From Lolium rigidum (lineage: Eukaryota; Streptophyta; Magnoliopsida; Poales; Poaceae), in assembly GCF_022539505.1 (NCBI RefSeq), contig NC_061510.1, positions 395,046,249-395,110,248 on the forward strand: 64,000 nucleotides of DNA, given 5' to 3'. The translations under genes were made by a program, and so were the position numbers. Position 1 is the first letter of the stretch; every line of letters begins with the position of its first letter. This document shows, piece by piece, positions 12,568 to 23,695 of this stretch. A model generated the notes under the pieces. The model ran no database searches. It saw nothing but the letters and a program-made list of their open reading frames with translations, and had not been told where the DNA came from.

Positions 12568-12796
12568 TTTAGCAACAGTAAATAAAGCAAACTAGATAAA
12601 GTAAATGCAAGTAACTAAATTTTTTGTGTTTTTGATATAGAGTGCAAACAAGACAGTAAATAAAGTAAAACTAGCAACTAATTTTTTTTTTGTATTTTGA
12701 TATAATGCAGCAAACGAAGTAGTAAATAAAATAAAGCAAGACAAAACAAAGTAAAGAGATTGGATGTGGAGACTCCCCTTGCAGCGTGTCTTGATC
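12568..12796 (-). other. Leader of element B between PBS and gag
   Basis: An AT-rich untranslated leader of about 230 nt. No ORF or other feature is seen. Confidence 0.6.
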
Positions 12797-12814
12797 TCCC
12801 CGGCAACGGCGCCA
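12797..12814 (-). other. Primer binding site of element B (tRNA-Asp)
   Basis: The minus strand reads TGGCGCCGTTGCCGGGGA, complementary to the 3' end of plant tRNA-Asp, 11 nt inside the 5' LTR end. This primer is the one used by the Athila lineage. Confidence 0.9.
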
Positions 12815-12825
12815 GAAATTTAGCT

Positions 12826-14415
12826 TGACAAGCGTACAGCACGAGACCGTTGGGAACCCCTAGTGGAATGTTTGATGCGTACAGCAGTAAGTTTCCCTCA
12901 GTTAGAAACCAAGGTTTATCGAACCAGTAGGAGTTAAGAAGCATGTTGAAGGTTGATGGCGGCGAGATGTAGTGCGGCGCAACACCAGGGATTCTGGCGC
13001 CAACGTGGAACCTGCACAACACAACCAAATTACTTTGCCCCAACGTGACAGTGAGGTTGTCAATCTCACCGGCTTGCTGTAACAAATGATTAGATGTATA
13101 GTGTGGATGATGATTGTTTGCAGAAAACAATAGAACAAATATTGCAGTAGATTGTATTCGATTAAAAGAATGGACCGGGGTCCACAGTTCACTAGAGGTG
13201 TCTCTCCCATAAGATAAATAGCATGTTGGGTGAACAAATTACAGTTGGGCAATTGACAAATAAAGAGAGCATGACCATGCACATACATGATATGATGAGT
13301 ATAGTGAGATTTAATTGGCCATTACGACAAAGTACATAGACCGCTATCCAGCATGCATCTATGTCTAAAAAGTCCACCTTCGAGGTTATCATCCGAACCC
13401 CTTCCGGTATTAAGTTGCAAACAACAGACAATTGCATTAAGTATGGTGCGTAATGTAATCAACAACTACATCCTCGGACATAGCATCAATGTTTTATCCC
13501 TAGTGGCAACAACACATCCACAACCTTAGAACTTTCTGTCACTGTCCCAGATTTAATGGAGGCATGAACCCACTATCGAGCATAAATACTCCCTCTTGGA
13601 GTTACTAGCAAAAAACTTGGCCAGAGCCTCTACTAATAACGGAGAGCATGCAAGATCATAAACAACACATAGGTAATAGATTGATAATCAACATAACAGA
13701 GTATTCTCTATCCATCGGATCCCAACAAACACAACATATAGCATTACAGATAGATGATCTTGATCATGTTAGGCAGCTCACAGGACCCGACAATGAAGCA
13801 CAATTTGGAGAAGACGACCATCTACTACTGCTATAGACCCATAGTCCAGGGGTGAACTACTCACTCATTACTCCGGAGGCGACCATGGTGGTGAAGAGTC
13901 CTCCGGGAGATGATTCCCCTCTCCCGGCGAGGTGCCGGGAGGCGATCTCCTAAATCCCCCGAGATGGGATTGGCGGCGGCGTCTCTGGAAGGTTTTCCGT
14001 ATCGTGGCTCTCGGTACTGGGGGTTTCGCGACGAAGGCTTTAAGTAGGCGGAGGAGATAGGTCAGGGGGCCTGACATGGGGGCCACACACTAGGGCGGCG
14101 CGGCCCCCCCTTGGTCGCGCCGCCTTAGCGTGTCGGCGCCCCGTGGCCCCACTTCGTGACTCCTTCGGCCTTCTGGAAGCTTCGTGGCAAAATAGGCCCC
14201 TGGGCGTTGATTTCGTACAATTCCGAGAATATTTCCTTACTAGGATTTCTGAAACCAAAAACAGCAGAAAACAGCAACTGGCTCTTCGGCATCTCGTTAA
14301 TAGGTTAGTGCCGGAAAATGCATAAACATGACATAAAGTATGCATAAAACATGTAGATATCATCAATAATGTGGCATGGAACATAAGAAATTATCGATAC
14401 GTCGAAGACGTATCA
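12826..14415 (-). repeat. 5' LTR of element B
   Basis: 1590 bp, starting TGATACGTCTTCGACG (14415) and ending TACGCTTGTCA (12826). It aligns with the 3' LTR at 6260-7857 over its whole length. The GC hairpin is at about 14094-14124. Confidence 0.93.
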
Positions 14416-14420
14416 ATAAG
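14416..14420. repeat. Target-site duplication of element B, right copy (ATAAG)
   Basis: Exact match to 6255-6259. Across it, gag of A resumes in the same direction, as expected for a nested insertion. Confidence 0.9.
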
Positions 14421-15317
14421 CTTCAGGAATAACATGATCAACAGTTTCAATTACAACACATTTATTTATAGATGAATCAATTTTATCTTTATACGGTTCA
14501 TGATACTTATCAAAATTCTTCTTAGGCAATTCATAATGAGAGGCAAAAGCTTTATAGAGATTTGCAGCAAATTGAGAATCAAGACCATAAGTAGCACTCA
14601 TATTACGAAATTTATCAGTATCCATAAAAGCTTCAATGCATTTATAATCATAATTTATACCTGACTCTCTATCTTTGTCGTTCTCCCATCCTTCAGTATT
14701 CTCCTGAATCCGATCAAGAAGGTCCCTTTTAAACTCTTCTTTGTTGCGTGTAAATGATCCAGAAGAAGTATCCAGCGAGGTCTTATCTTGAAAAGAAAGT
14801 CTTGCATAGAAATTATCAATGATAATATTACCAGGAAGCTCATGAATGGGGCATTTGAGCATTAAAGACTTCAATCTCCCCCACGCTTGGGCAATACTCT
14901 CTCCATCATGAGGCTAGAAACTATATATGCGGTTCCGATCCTTGTGAATTTCACTTGGAGGATAGAATTTAGAATAAAATAGAGGCACAATATCATTCCA
15001 TTCAAGAGAATCCCCATTATTCAGTACTTTATACCAATGCGCCGCTTTACCAGACAGCGATATAGAGAATAGCTTCTTCCTCACTTCATCCATAGCAATA
15101 CCTGCACACTTGAATAAACCGCATAATTCATGTAAGAACAGGTAAATGATCTCCGGGATGGACAGGTTCCATCCCCCGCATAACGGTTATCCACAACACG
15201 TTCAATAATTTTCATAGGTATTTTGTATGGAACATCTTCCTCACCTGGCGCCTCATCCACTACCTTTGCAGTAGTAGTAGATTTTCCAAATAAAAATTCA
15301 AGAGAAGATCTCTCCAT
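14421..15317 (-). pseudogene. gag of element A (broken)
   Basis: The N-terminal frame starts at 15317 (MERSSLEFLFGK), shifts near 15150, and continues through a Retrotrans_gag-like core (SLSGKAAHWYKVL around 15050). A TAG near 14921 interrupts it, and it resumes at 14874 (MKSLMLKCPIHELPG). It then runs into the insertion point of B. The gag protein would form the cytoplasmic particle that houses reverse transcription. This copy is inactive. Confidence 0.8.
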
Positions 15318-15403
15318 AATGAATTATAGCAGCAGGCAGAAATAAAATCAGCACTAACAGTAAAAGTTTCCCTTACCAATTCCACTTACCAATAGCGCTT
15401 CAC

Positions 15404-15421
15404 TCCCCGGCAACGGCGCCA
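15404..15421 (-). other. Primer binding site of element A (tRNA-Asp)
   Basis: The minus strand reads TGGCGCCGTTGCCGGGGA, 11 nt after the LTR end at 15433. It is identical to the PBS of B, C and D. Confidence 0.9.
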
Positions 15422-15432
15422 GAAAATAGTCT

Positions 15433-16945
15433 TGATGACCCACAAGTATAGGGGGTGTATCGTAGTATTTTCGATAAGTAAGAGTGTCGAACCCAACGAG
15501 GAGCAGAAGGTGTTGACAAGCAGTTTCGATGAAGGATTCACTGTAAATGCTCACAGACAAGTATTCGAGGGGTTTTGATGTAGCAGATGAATAAAGTACG
15601 AGTAAGTAAAATGCGAGAGAAATAATTGCAGCGAGTGACCCAATCCTTTTTAGCACAAAGGACAAGCCGGTTTGTTTACTTATAATGACCAAACGTTCTT
15701 GAGGACACACGTGAATTTAGTCTAGTGCTTTCGCTTCATATAGCTGATTAATCTTCATTGTTTTGATAAGTGTTGTGTGGGTGAACCTATGCTAATGCAC
15801 CGCCCTTCCTAGGACTAATACATACTTGTGATTATACCCCTTGCAAGCATCCGCAACTACAAGAAAGTAATTAAGATAAATCTAACCACAGCCTTAAACT
15901 CTGAGATCCTGCTATCCCTCCTGCATCGATATACCAACGGGGGGTTCAGGTTTCTGTCACTCCGGCAACCCCGCAATTAGCAAACTAGTACAAGATGTAT
16001 TCCCCTAGGCCCATAAAGGTGAAGTATCTTGTAGTCGACGTTCACATGACACCACTAGAAGAATAACACCACAACTTAAATATCATAACATTGAATATTA
16101 CTCAACCATAACTCACTACTAACATTTAGACTTCACCCATGTCCTCAAGAACTAAACGAACTACTCACGAGACATCATATGGAACATGATCAGAGGTGAT
16201 ATGATGATGAATAACAATCTGAACATAAACCTTGGTTCAATGGTTTCACTCAATAGCATCAATAACAAGTACAAATCAATACCGGGAGAGTTTCCCCTAT
16301 CAAACAATCAAGATCCAACCCTAATTGTTACAGCGGTGACGAGGTGCAGCGGTGGAGATGGCGGTGATGATGATGAAGATGATGGTGATGATGATGGAGA
16401 TGATGTCCAGCTCGATGACGGTGACGATGGCGTCGATTTCCCCTCCGGGAGGGAATTTCCCCGACAGATTTCAGCCTGCCGGAGAGCTCTTTTCTCTCTG
16501 GTGTTTTCCGCCCCGCAGAGGCAGCTGTGACCCTTCGCGACTATCCTCTGGAGCTTAGGTTTTCGGGACGAAGAAGTACGCGAAGGAGAGGAGGCCAGAG
16601 GGGGCTGTGGGCCCCCTCCCCACATGGCGGCGCGGCCAGGGCAGGGCCCGCGCCGGCCTGTGAGGGGGGCCCATGGCGGCCCTCCTCGGCTCCTCCTTTT
16701 GGCTCCCTTCGTCTTCTGGAAAAATAGGATTTTTCATATAATTTCTGTCAATTGTTGATCTTCCAAAATATTGCATTCTGACGGCGCTTTTTCCAGCAGA
16801 ATCCTGACTCCGGTGCGCGATCCTTCAATAATCATGAAACATGCAAAATAGATGAAATAACATAAGTATCATCTCCAAATATGAAATATATCAATGAATA
16901 ACAGTAAATTATGATATAAAATAGTGATGCAAAATGGACGTATCA
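15433..16945 (-). repeat. 5' LTR of element A
   Basis: 1513 bp, starting TGATACGTCCATTTTGCATC (16945) and ending CTTGTGGGTCATCA (15433). It is a different LTR family from B, C and D, although both begin TGATACGTC. It contains the GC hairpin at 16626-16658 and a GAT-rich trinucleotide stretch at about 16350-16405. Confidence 0.9.
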
Positions 16946-16946
16946 G

Positions 16947-18550
16947 ACCTTGGTGAAGAGCTTGGCCAGGAGATGGATAAGACTGATCGGCCGATAGTTT
17001 CGCAGGCTGCTCGTGTCGGCGTGCTTCGGTATGAGCGTGAGCAGGGCTTGGTTCAGCCGGTGGAAGCCCCTACCGCGCAGTTCATACAACTGCTGAAAAC
17101 CCCCGACGATGTCGGCCTTGATCGTGCCCCAACAAGCCTTCAGGAATTCCGCGGTAAACCCATCCGGCCCAGGTGCTTTGTGGGCGGGCAGGCGTTTGAT
17201 GGCCTGCCAGATCTCGTCCTCCCCGAAGGGGGCCTCGAGGCTAGCAAGGGAAGCGTCAGGCTCGATCAGATCCGCGAAGTTGATGGTGCAATCCCGTCCA
17301 GCGTCTGTGCCCAAAAGGTCATCAAAGTGTTCGAACGCGGCTGCGGCAATGTCGCCTTGGTCCTTGAGCACCGAGTCTCGAACAGAGATGGAATAGATCC
17401 GGTTCTTCTGTCGACGGTAGGAGCACATCCAGTGGTAGAAGGAGGTGTTGGCATCGCCATCTTTGAGGAAAGCGATGCGAGCGCGCTGCCTCACAATGGT
17501 TCGTTCGAGGGACGCCAGACCCAGGTACGTGCGCTTGATCTCCTTGCGAAGCCAATCCTCATGCGGCGCCAAGACCCGGTCCTCTTGCGCCTTGTCTAGC
17601 TTTAGCAGCAGTAGGCGAGAGATGGCGAGCTTGTCCCTGACACTTCCAACGGTGTGGGCGCTCCAGCTCGTGACCCCACGCGCCGTGGCCTGGAGGCGCA
17701 AGGCCAGGCGTCGAAAGGGGTCGGCAGCGTCAACAGAATGCCACGCCGTCGCAACCACGCCCTTGAAACCGTCCAAGCGCGTCCAGAAGTCCTCGAAGTG
17801 GAACCTCCGGTAAGCAGGTGGTAAGGGAGAGCAGTCGAGAAGCAGCGGACTGTGATCCGACACCACGGATGCAATGCATCGCAGGTGGCAATGGTTGTGT
17901 TGCTCCTCCCAGTCGACAGTACACAACATGCGATCGAGGCGGACGAGGGTCGGGCGAGATTGCCCGTTGGACCAGGTATAACGTCTCCCATTGAGATAGA
18001 CCTCCTTGAGGGCTAGGTCATTTAAAACACGCCGAAAGCGCCCCATCATGCACCGCTCGAGGTGGTCGTTATTCTTGTCTTCGTCTTTGTAGACCAAGTT
18101 GAAGTCTCCACAGAGCATCCAGGGGCCGGCGCACTCGGTCCGGATGTCTCGCAGCTCCTGGAGGAAGGCGAGTTTATCGGCATCATCCTATGGCCCATAG
18201 ACGACGGTGATCCACCAAGGGGTTGTCGTGGCCGAGGGCGAGGAGACTTTGGCGCTCAGAGCGTTCGCGGTGAAAAGAGGGTCAGAGATGCTGACTTCCT
18301 TGCTTCTCCAAGCAAGCAGGATGCCGCCACGGGTGCCGACAACGGGCAGGTAGACGTAATCATCGAACTCTGAGCCCATCGTTTCAAGCACAATGCTCCT
18401 AAGGATCAACTCCATCTTTTTTTCCTGGAAAAAGATGATGGATGCATCTGTGGTAGCAAGCAGCGAGCGAATGGCCACGCGGCGTGCACGAGCGTTGAGG
18501 CCCCGGACATTCCAAATGATAATCTTGAGACCAGAATCCATTAACAACAA
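16947..18550 (-). pseudogene. LINE ORF2: APE endonuclease and start of reverse transcriptase
   Basis: The frame starts about 18550 with IIIWNVRGLNARARR, the usual endonuclease start. The catalytic E is in FFQEKKME, GDFN in MLCGDFNLVYKDED and SDH in VVSDHSPLLLDCSP. RT begins with HKAPGPDGFTAEFLK and NYRPISLIHLLAKLF, then is cut at 16946, so the FxDD palm motif is absent from the window. A TAG at 18188-18190 breaks the endonuclease. It would nick target DNA and prime reverse transcription in the nucleus. Confidence 0.9.
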
Positions 18551-18573
18551 ATCGACGGATAGGACAGGCGCCG

Positions 18574-21242
18574 CTATGCCACAATGGGCGCACCGGCCAG
18601 CGTAGGCGACGACAAGGAAGCCGGGAGTTGCCTGTCAACGAGTGCCGCTATGGCGGTGAGGACGGCCAGCGGAATTGGTGCAGCGAAGACGTCGTCGAAG
18701 GCTTTCATCTCAGCGGCGGTGATCGTCTGGTTGGTGCCCACAATTCCTAGGGTGCGGAGGACCTGTACGTGAGCCCGCCGTTCAGCAGTGGGTGGCCCCG
18801 TCGCGGCGGCGGTGGTGGAGGCAGAGCGGCCTCGTCGCGGCGTGAAATTGACTGGCTGCCGTCGCGTGCGTTTGCCCGGCGTGGGGATGGCAGAATCAAG
18901 CTGCTTGGTCGCCGCCGCGAGAAAGTCGCCGAGAGTCCGGGACAACGGCGGCGGTGACGCGGCCGCATTCGCTCTGGGCCTTGATCTGCGCATCGTGATC
19001 GGCGGGTCGGCGAAACGGTTTGCATGCTCCTGTCGCTGGGGTTGGGCCGGTGCGGGCGTGGAGGAGTTGGGCTGTTGGAGGATGGTGATGGGCCGTGGCT
19101 CTTGGGCCTGGCCATGGGCCACCGGAGTGGAAGCATCTAGAGTCGCAGCCAAAGGGTTGGCGGGAGAATCCTCAGCCGTTTGGTTCTGGGTCCTCTCTGG
19201 CGCTGACCGGTCTCCACAAGCATCCAAGGTTGCAGCAGGAGATGCAGCAGAGACAGGATCAGGATTGTCCTGTCACTGATCGCCCCCAGAGAGGGTGTCT
19301 TGCACCGAATCGGCAACTTCGCTTTGCAAAAGCGCCTGAGAGGGGAAGGGACACGGATCCCTATCACCATTTTGGTCGGGCGCGGAGCAGGCGGCCTGTC
19401 CCTCGCTGTCCTTGCATGCACTATGCGACGAGGAGGTCTGGCTCTCTGTGGTCCCAAGGTTAGGAAAAGGGTGTGGCCCGGCGAATGGCGTGGCGCCAGG
19501 TGTATCGACAGCATGCGCAACAGGCGGTGGGTCCGGCGCTGTCTCCTCGGCCTAAGACGGCGCAGCAGCTTTGGGGTGGTATTCCAGCGGCTTTCTTCTT
19601 TGGTGACCCCCGCCCCTTCTCTTTTTGGCAACACGACGAGGACGGCGGGGCCACCGGCCAGGCTGAGTAGGCCATGGGTCCATCACCTTGTCCAGCGACG
19701 ACGGCGCCGCCGCGTGGAAGCGGCCATGGCCCCAGCCGGCGTCGACACAGATCCCATCAGCACGCGAGGCACGAGGCGCAGTCCAACCGACGGAGTCCAC
19801 GGCCATACCATCGGCGCGGCCATCCGGCGCGCCGCCGGTGCGGCGGCGCTTGCGTCCGCGACGGCGAGAGCGGCCCTGGGTCGCTCCCGTGTTGTTGTTG
19901 TTGTCGGCGTTGCCATGCGCGCCGTCGTGTTCATCAGCATCGTCACGGTCTCCAGGTGGAGGGGGGCGCGCGGCGGTGGACCTGCCGGAGTCGGTAGGGA
20001 TGACGCGGATGTCGATGGGGTAGGTAAGGGTCCGCAGCGTGGGTGGCGCAGATGGGACGTGTGCAGGCAGAACCTCGACGATCTCCAAGATAGCGCGGCG
20101 GCGTATGGAGGCCGGGTCGTCGGTGCGTGCGGAGGCTCGGAAAACGGCCATGTCGGTGCGAGACCTTGTCGCAGGGTCGAGCCTGTCAATCCAGCACCCA
20201 GAGCCAAGGAGATGCTCCGCCGTCGAAAGGTGCCATGCCTGGGCAGGGATACCACGGAGCTCGATCTCGACGCGTTGATCCAACTTGCCTGTGCCGGCGT
20301 GGGTGAACTTGCTCCAGGGTCGGAGGAGGAAGGAGAAGTTGGTGCAGTTGACGAGGTGCTCGCCGGCGACACGGTCCATGGTGGGCCTGGTGGAGAAGAG
20401 GATGAGGAAGTCTTCTGGCTGATGAAGATGAACGGAGAAGTCGCCCGGAGCCAGATCAAACATGACGTAGAGAACACGCTCCAAGTCGCCCAAGGACACG
20501 GCGGGTCTGGTCCCTGTGATCGTGGCCACCATGGCGCGCTGCAGGGTGAGCTCGGCCTCCTCCATCTTGACAGATCGAGGGAGAAGGACGCGCATAGGCG
20601 CGGTGGCGGCCGCTGCGGGAGGCGGTGGTGGGGGAGCGGTCGTCGGGGCAGGGAGGGTCACGGGTCTTGGCTCCAACTGCGGCGGGGTCGAGCGGGGACG
20701 CGCGCGGTCACCGTCCCTCCGCGCCCGGGCGCGGTCAGCCTCGAGGCGGCGACGCTGCTGTTCGCGCTCGCACGCCGCGCGGTCAGCGGAGGAGTGGCCA
20801 AGCAGGAGATAGGTGCGGCAGCGCACCATGTTGGTGCAGTCACGGATGCGGTGCCCCGGGTCGAGGCAGCGGAAGCAGAGCTCCGTGTTCGTCGGGGAGG
20901 AGCTGCGACGACGGGGGCTCGGCGTGGGGCGCGGTGGCGTGCGGCGTTGGTGATGCCTGCGACGCGGCCGTTGGAAGCCCTCGGCGTCCGTCGCGGCGGC
21001 GTTGTTGTTGACCCGATGAATCTCCGAGCGGGGGCCGAGGCGCGTCTGCTCGCAGGCGCAGCACGACGGCTGGCTGCGGGGGCAGGCGCTGCGGCGGCAG
21101 GGGGAGGCGGAGGTGGCGGGGTGGCGGCGACGTCGCGGTAGGAGCGGCCGGCGGAGCTTCCACCCGAGAGGTCGTCGTCCGATTCCATCCAGCGGGGGTT
21201 GCTGCCGGCGGCGGACGCGCCGGAGGGGGAGGGGGACGCCAT
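18574..21242 (-). pseudogene. LINE ORF1 (nucleic-acid-binding protein with CCHC knuckle)
   Basis: The N-terminus is at 21242 (MASPSPSGASAAGSNPRW), Pro/Ala-rich. After a frameshift a CCHC knuckle appears (CFRCLDPGHRIRDC, about 20845-20886) with a degenerate second one. A DUF4283-like domain follows (FSVHLHQPEDFLILFSTR). The 20829-19552 frame ends, and after further frameshifts the C-terminal part runs 19227-18574, ending AALVDRQLPASLSS and so on. The gap to ORF2 is only about 24 nt. It is broken by at least two frameshifts. Confidence 0.75.
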
Positions 21243-21384
21243 GAGGAGGGCTAGACTAGGGCTAAGGAGGCCTACCGGTGGTGGTTGCGGCGGCGGCGGG
21301 CTAGGCTACGAGCGGAGGTGGGTGGGAGAGCCATGTCTACACATTAGCTGTTTTCAAAATTCACCAGGTCCGTTTACTGTTTTT

Positions 21385-22518
21385 TTAGAGCATCTCCACT
21401 AGTCCCCCCGAACAGGCCCCCGGCGAGCGTTTTTTCCATCCGGACGGCGTAATTCGGCCCAGTCGCGCCCCCGGTTCCTCGATTTCGTCCGGATTTGGCC
21501 CTTCATCCATCCGGCGAGCCCACGCCATCCCCGGCCCCCGGGAGCGCTCGGGAGTCCGACGAAACGAAAGCGCGCGTGGCCCCAACTTGTCGGCGACAAT
21601 GGACCGGGGTTTGCACGGCAATACCCTCGTCTCTCCCGATCTACGGCAATACCCTCGTCGAACGAAAGCTTTGAACTCTCAAGTGGTGCAACATAGATAG
21701 ATTATATATATTTCGAATATAATTCGAATGAACATAAAAATTACATAGAAAAACTTTAAAACAAACTTAAACTACTTCTTCCTCGATGGCCCCGCCTCAT
21801 CGTCGGGGCGGCGACGCTTCCGGCTCGTCACCTCCTCGTCGGAGGAAGTTGGGTCCTCCTCCTCGTCAGTGTCCTCAACCTCTTCGTCGTCCTCCTCCTG
21901 CTGCTCCTCCTCCTCTTCCTCGGCCTCTTCGTCGGCCTCGCTCCTTGGCCTCTTCGTCCTCCTCCTCGTCGTCATCCCATGCGTCCTCCTCCTCGTCGTC
22001 ATCCCATTCGTCCTCGCCGGCCGGCGGGAGGGAATCGTCGCTCGCCGGACGATGCAGCTTTATCCCACCAATGGCGCCATCCAGGCGGCTTCCCTCGCTC
22101 GTCGGTGTCCGATGGCCAAGAGAGATCGCTCATGGTTGACGGAGGATGGTGAGGAGAGAACAGATGAATGGCGTCGGCCGTCGTAAACCGTATATGTAGG
22201 TCTCTCGACGAAGAGAGCGGCGGTTGCTCTTCCGTGGAGTTCGTGCTCCATTACGACGGTTCTCGCATCGAGGCCACTTCGGCCGTTCCCGACGAGTCGT
22301 TTGGGCTCTCCAGACCACTTTGCGACGGTTCAATGCGTCGAGGGCACTCCGACGATTGCCCTTCCCGCGGATCGCACCGTCGCTATGCACGCGGTGGGTG
22401 CGCGACCATGGGCTCGCGGCTGGGAAAATGGGCCTCCCCAGGCCACAAAATACATCCATCCGGCGATAACTAACGCCGGATTTCGGCCTGGGGAGCCCCA
22501 CGGCTGGGGATGCTCTTA
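21385..22518. mobile_element. Harbinger/PIF-type non-autonomous element 1
   Basis: The element body is 21388-22515 (1128 bp). TIRs start GAGCATCTCCAC on the left and GAGCATCCCCAG (reverse complement) on the right. The 3-bp TTA flanks (21385-21387 and 22516-22518) are the duplication expected for PIF/Harbinger. No DDE transposase is seen; a small acidic/basic ORF is on the minus strand inside. Class assignment rests on TIR and duplication only. Confidence 0.65.
21772..22002 (-). CDS. Small charged ORF inside Harbinger-type element 1
   Basis: 76 codons: a basic start (RRRTKRPRSEADEE), a long acidic run of E and D, and a basic end (SRKRRRPDDEAGPSRKK). The composition resembles a nuclear tail of a longer protein rather than a complete one. 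I do not recognise it. It may be the remnant of the element's accessory ORF. Confidence 0.35.
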   Translation of the reverse strand: MTTRRRTHGMTTRRRTKRPRSEADEEAEEEEEEQQEEDDEEVEDTDEEEDPTSSDEEVTSRKRRRPDDEAGPSRKK

Positions 22519-23695
22519 GGCTCTGTTTGTGTAGGCTGCAGCTTTTGAAAAGCAGCTGTAGCTGGTGAGCTGTGGAAAAACAGCTGTAGGAAGCAGCTGT
22601 GAGAAGCAGTAATTTGATGTTTGGCTAGACTGCTGTTGATGGCTGTTGTGCTGGTATGAAGGATGAAATGTCTGAAATGACCCTAAGTCTGAAGAAGTTG
22701 TATAAGTGTTGATTTGACACGAATTAGCTACTTCTGATTGTTTGTTTATAACATTATTGTCATGCTTAAGGGTTCATTTTGAGTATTCATATTAAATATA
22801 AAACATCACATATCAATAATAATATGACAAGAAAAAACAAATATTACAACATTCCCAGTTTTCCGTCTGCAAAGGAAGCATAGTCAAAAAAAGAAAGAAA
22901 ATCTGCATAGTCAACGTACTGGCACCGTCTTGCCAAAAGATGAATCAAATCTAGAGAATCCAGGGAGCAATTGCTGGGTGAGTGGAGGTCCGGTCTCGCG
23001 CAGGTCGCTCCTGACGGTCTGGTGGCGCGCGTGGCTCCTGGAGGCTGACGAACCGGCAAGGGAGCAGCGATACAGGCGTTGGGCCGAGCTACGGCGAACT
23101 CCTCTGCAGAGAGGAGAGGACTACGGCCGACGGGGACAAGCTCCACCCGCCGTGGCTAGCGGCGGAGGAGAAACGGCGAGGCATTACCAACTCGAACATC
23201 TCCTGTCGCCGGCGGCCGACGGGTATCCGTGGTGTGTGCGGTCGATTCGCGGACGCGGCGAGCTCAACGAGGCCAGGAACATACATGAGGATGAGTCCTT
23301 GGACATCAGCGGCGGGGATTGGTGCGGATGAGGCCGGGGAGCGGCGGCGGCTGGGGCGCTGTAAACCTAACCCTAGCTAGCCATGGATGGTTGGGGAAAT
23401 GGGGTCAGGGGTGGCGGCTCGTTGAGGATTGCAAGGGCGGATAGGAATATATAGGAATGGCAGTTTTTTCGTAATTACGTCGAAGTGCATGGGCAATTTT
23501 GGTCCAGTGTATTTCGGAAAGCAGGCAAAAGCTCGGGAAGCACCTCACCCGGTGCTTTTGCTGCTTTTCGGCCTCCCAGTGCATTTTAGGAGCCGCGCTT
23601 CTCCACAGCGCTTTTCTATTTTGTGGTGTTTGTTTGAGCTTCTGCTTTTGGACCTAAAAGTACAAGCAGAAGCCCAAATAAATAGAGGCTTAAAC
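22519..23695. mobile_element. hAT-like non-autonomous DNA element (tentative)
   Basis: The left end (GGCTCTGTTTGTGTAGGCTG) and the reverse complement of the right end (GCCTCTATTTATTTGGGCTT) match imperfectly. Both ends carry repeated AGCAGCT / GCAGAAGC blocks, as in grass hAT elements. No convincing 8-bp duplication was found. The middle (about 23050-23395) is GC-rich and, on the minus strand, starts like a plant 5' exon (GGGTTAGG, then an ATG at 23286), perhaps a captured gene fragment. Confidence 0.4.
23089..23286 (-). CDS. Possible captured exon within the hAT-like element
   Basis: 65 codons from MYVPGLVELAASANRP. It lies downstream of a GC-rich, 5'-UTR-like stretch. No domain is recognised and support is weak, resting on composition only. 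Confidence 0.2.
   Translation of the reverse strand: MYVPGLVELAASANRPHTPRIPVGRRRQEMFELVMPRRFSSAASHGGWSLSPSAVVLSSLQRSSP

Larger units (their letters stand above)
6260..14415 (-). mobile_element. Element B: non-autonomous Athila-like LTR retrotransposon nested in A
   Basis: It has two full LTRs in the same orientation (12826-14415 and 6260-7857), a tRNA-Asp PBS at 12797-12814, a polypurine tract at 7858-7872, and ATAAG duplications on both sides. The internal part (about 5 kb) has a broken gag and a protease, but no RT, RNase H or integrase. It must be mobilised by another element. Its LTR family (about 1.59 kb, TGATACGTC start) is the same as that of C, D, the two solo LTRs and the partial LTR at 63556. 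Confidence 0.93.
1..16945 (-). mobile_element. Element A: Athila-lineage Ty3/Gypsy LTR retrotransposon, interrupted by element B
   Basis: Reading leftward: 5' LTR 15433-16945, tRNA-Asp primer site 15404-15421, gag remnants, [element B at 6260-14415], protease/RT/RNase H/integrase 6146-2446, an extra coiled-coil ORF 2108-1605, then non-coding tail to the window edge. The RT signature (DYRKVNKVTKKDHYPLPF) and the tRNA-Asp PBS are typical of the Athila lineage. The 3' LTR lies outside the window. A inserted into a LINE: bases 16946-16950 (GACCT) should be its target duplication, but the other copy is out of view. The coding region has several stops and frameshifts, so this copy cannot make a full polyprotein. 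Family name not assigned; it resembles abundant Triticeae Gypsy families. Confidence 0.85.
16946..21345 (-). mobile_element. LINE (non-LTR retrotransposon), 3' part cut off by element A
   Basis: Two ORFs in the order expected for plant L1-type LINEs are read leftward: ORF1 with a CCHC knuckle, then ORF2 with an APE endonuclease followed by the beginning of RT. The sequence stops within RT at 16946, where A inserted; the rest should lie left of the window. The 5' limit (near 21345) is approximate, since no duplication or conserved 5' end could be identified. The element is GC-rich, unlike the surrounding retroelement tails. Confidence 0.85.

Noticed and set aside
16350..16410. GAT-rich trinucleotide stretch as an independent satellite
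   Set aside because: It is short, impure and part of the LTR of element A.
16934..17599. 221-codon plus-strand open frame
   Set aside because: Antisense shadow of LINE ORF2, which has clear endonuclease and RT motifs on the other strand.
19300..21141. 613-codon plus-strand open frame
   Set aside because: It lies antisense to LINE ORF1 in GC-rich DNA; its residues are Arg/Gly/Ala-rich without domains, while the minus strand shows a CCHC knuckle and DUF4283-like motifs.
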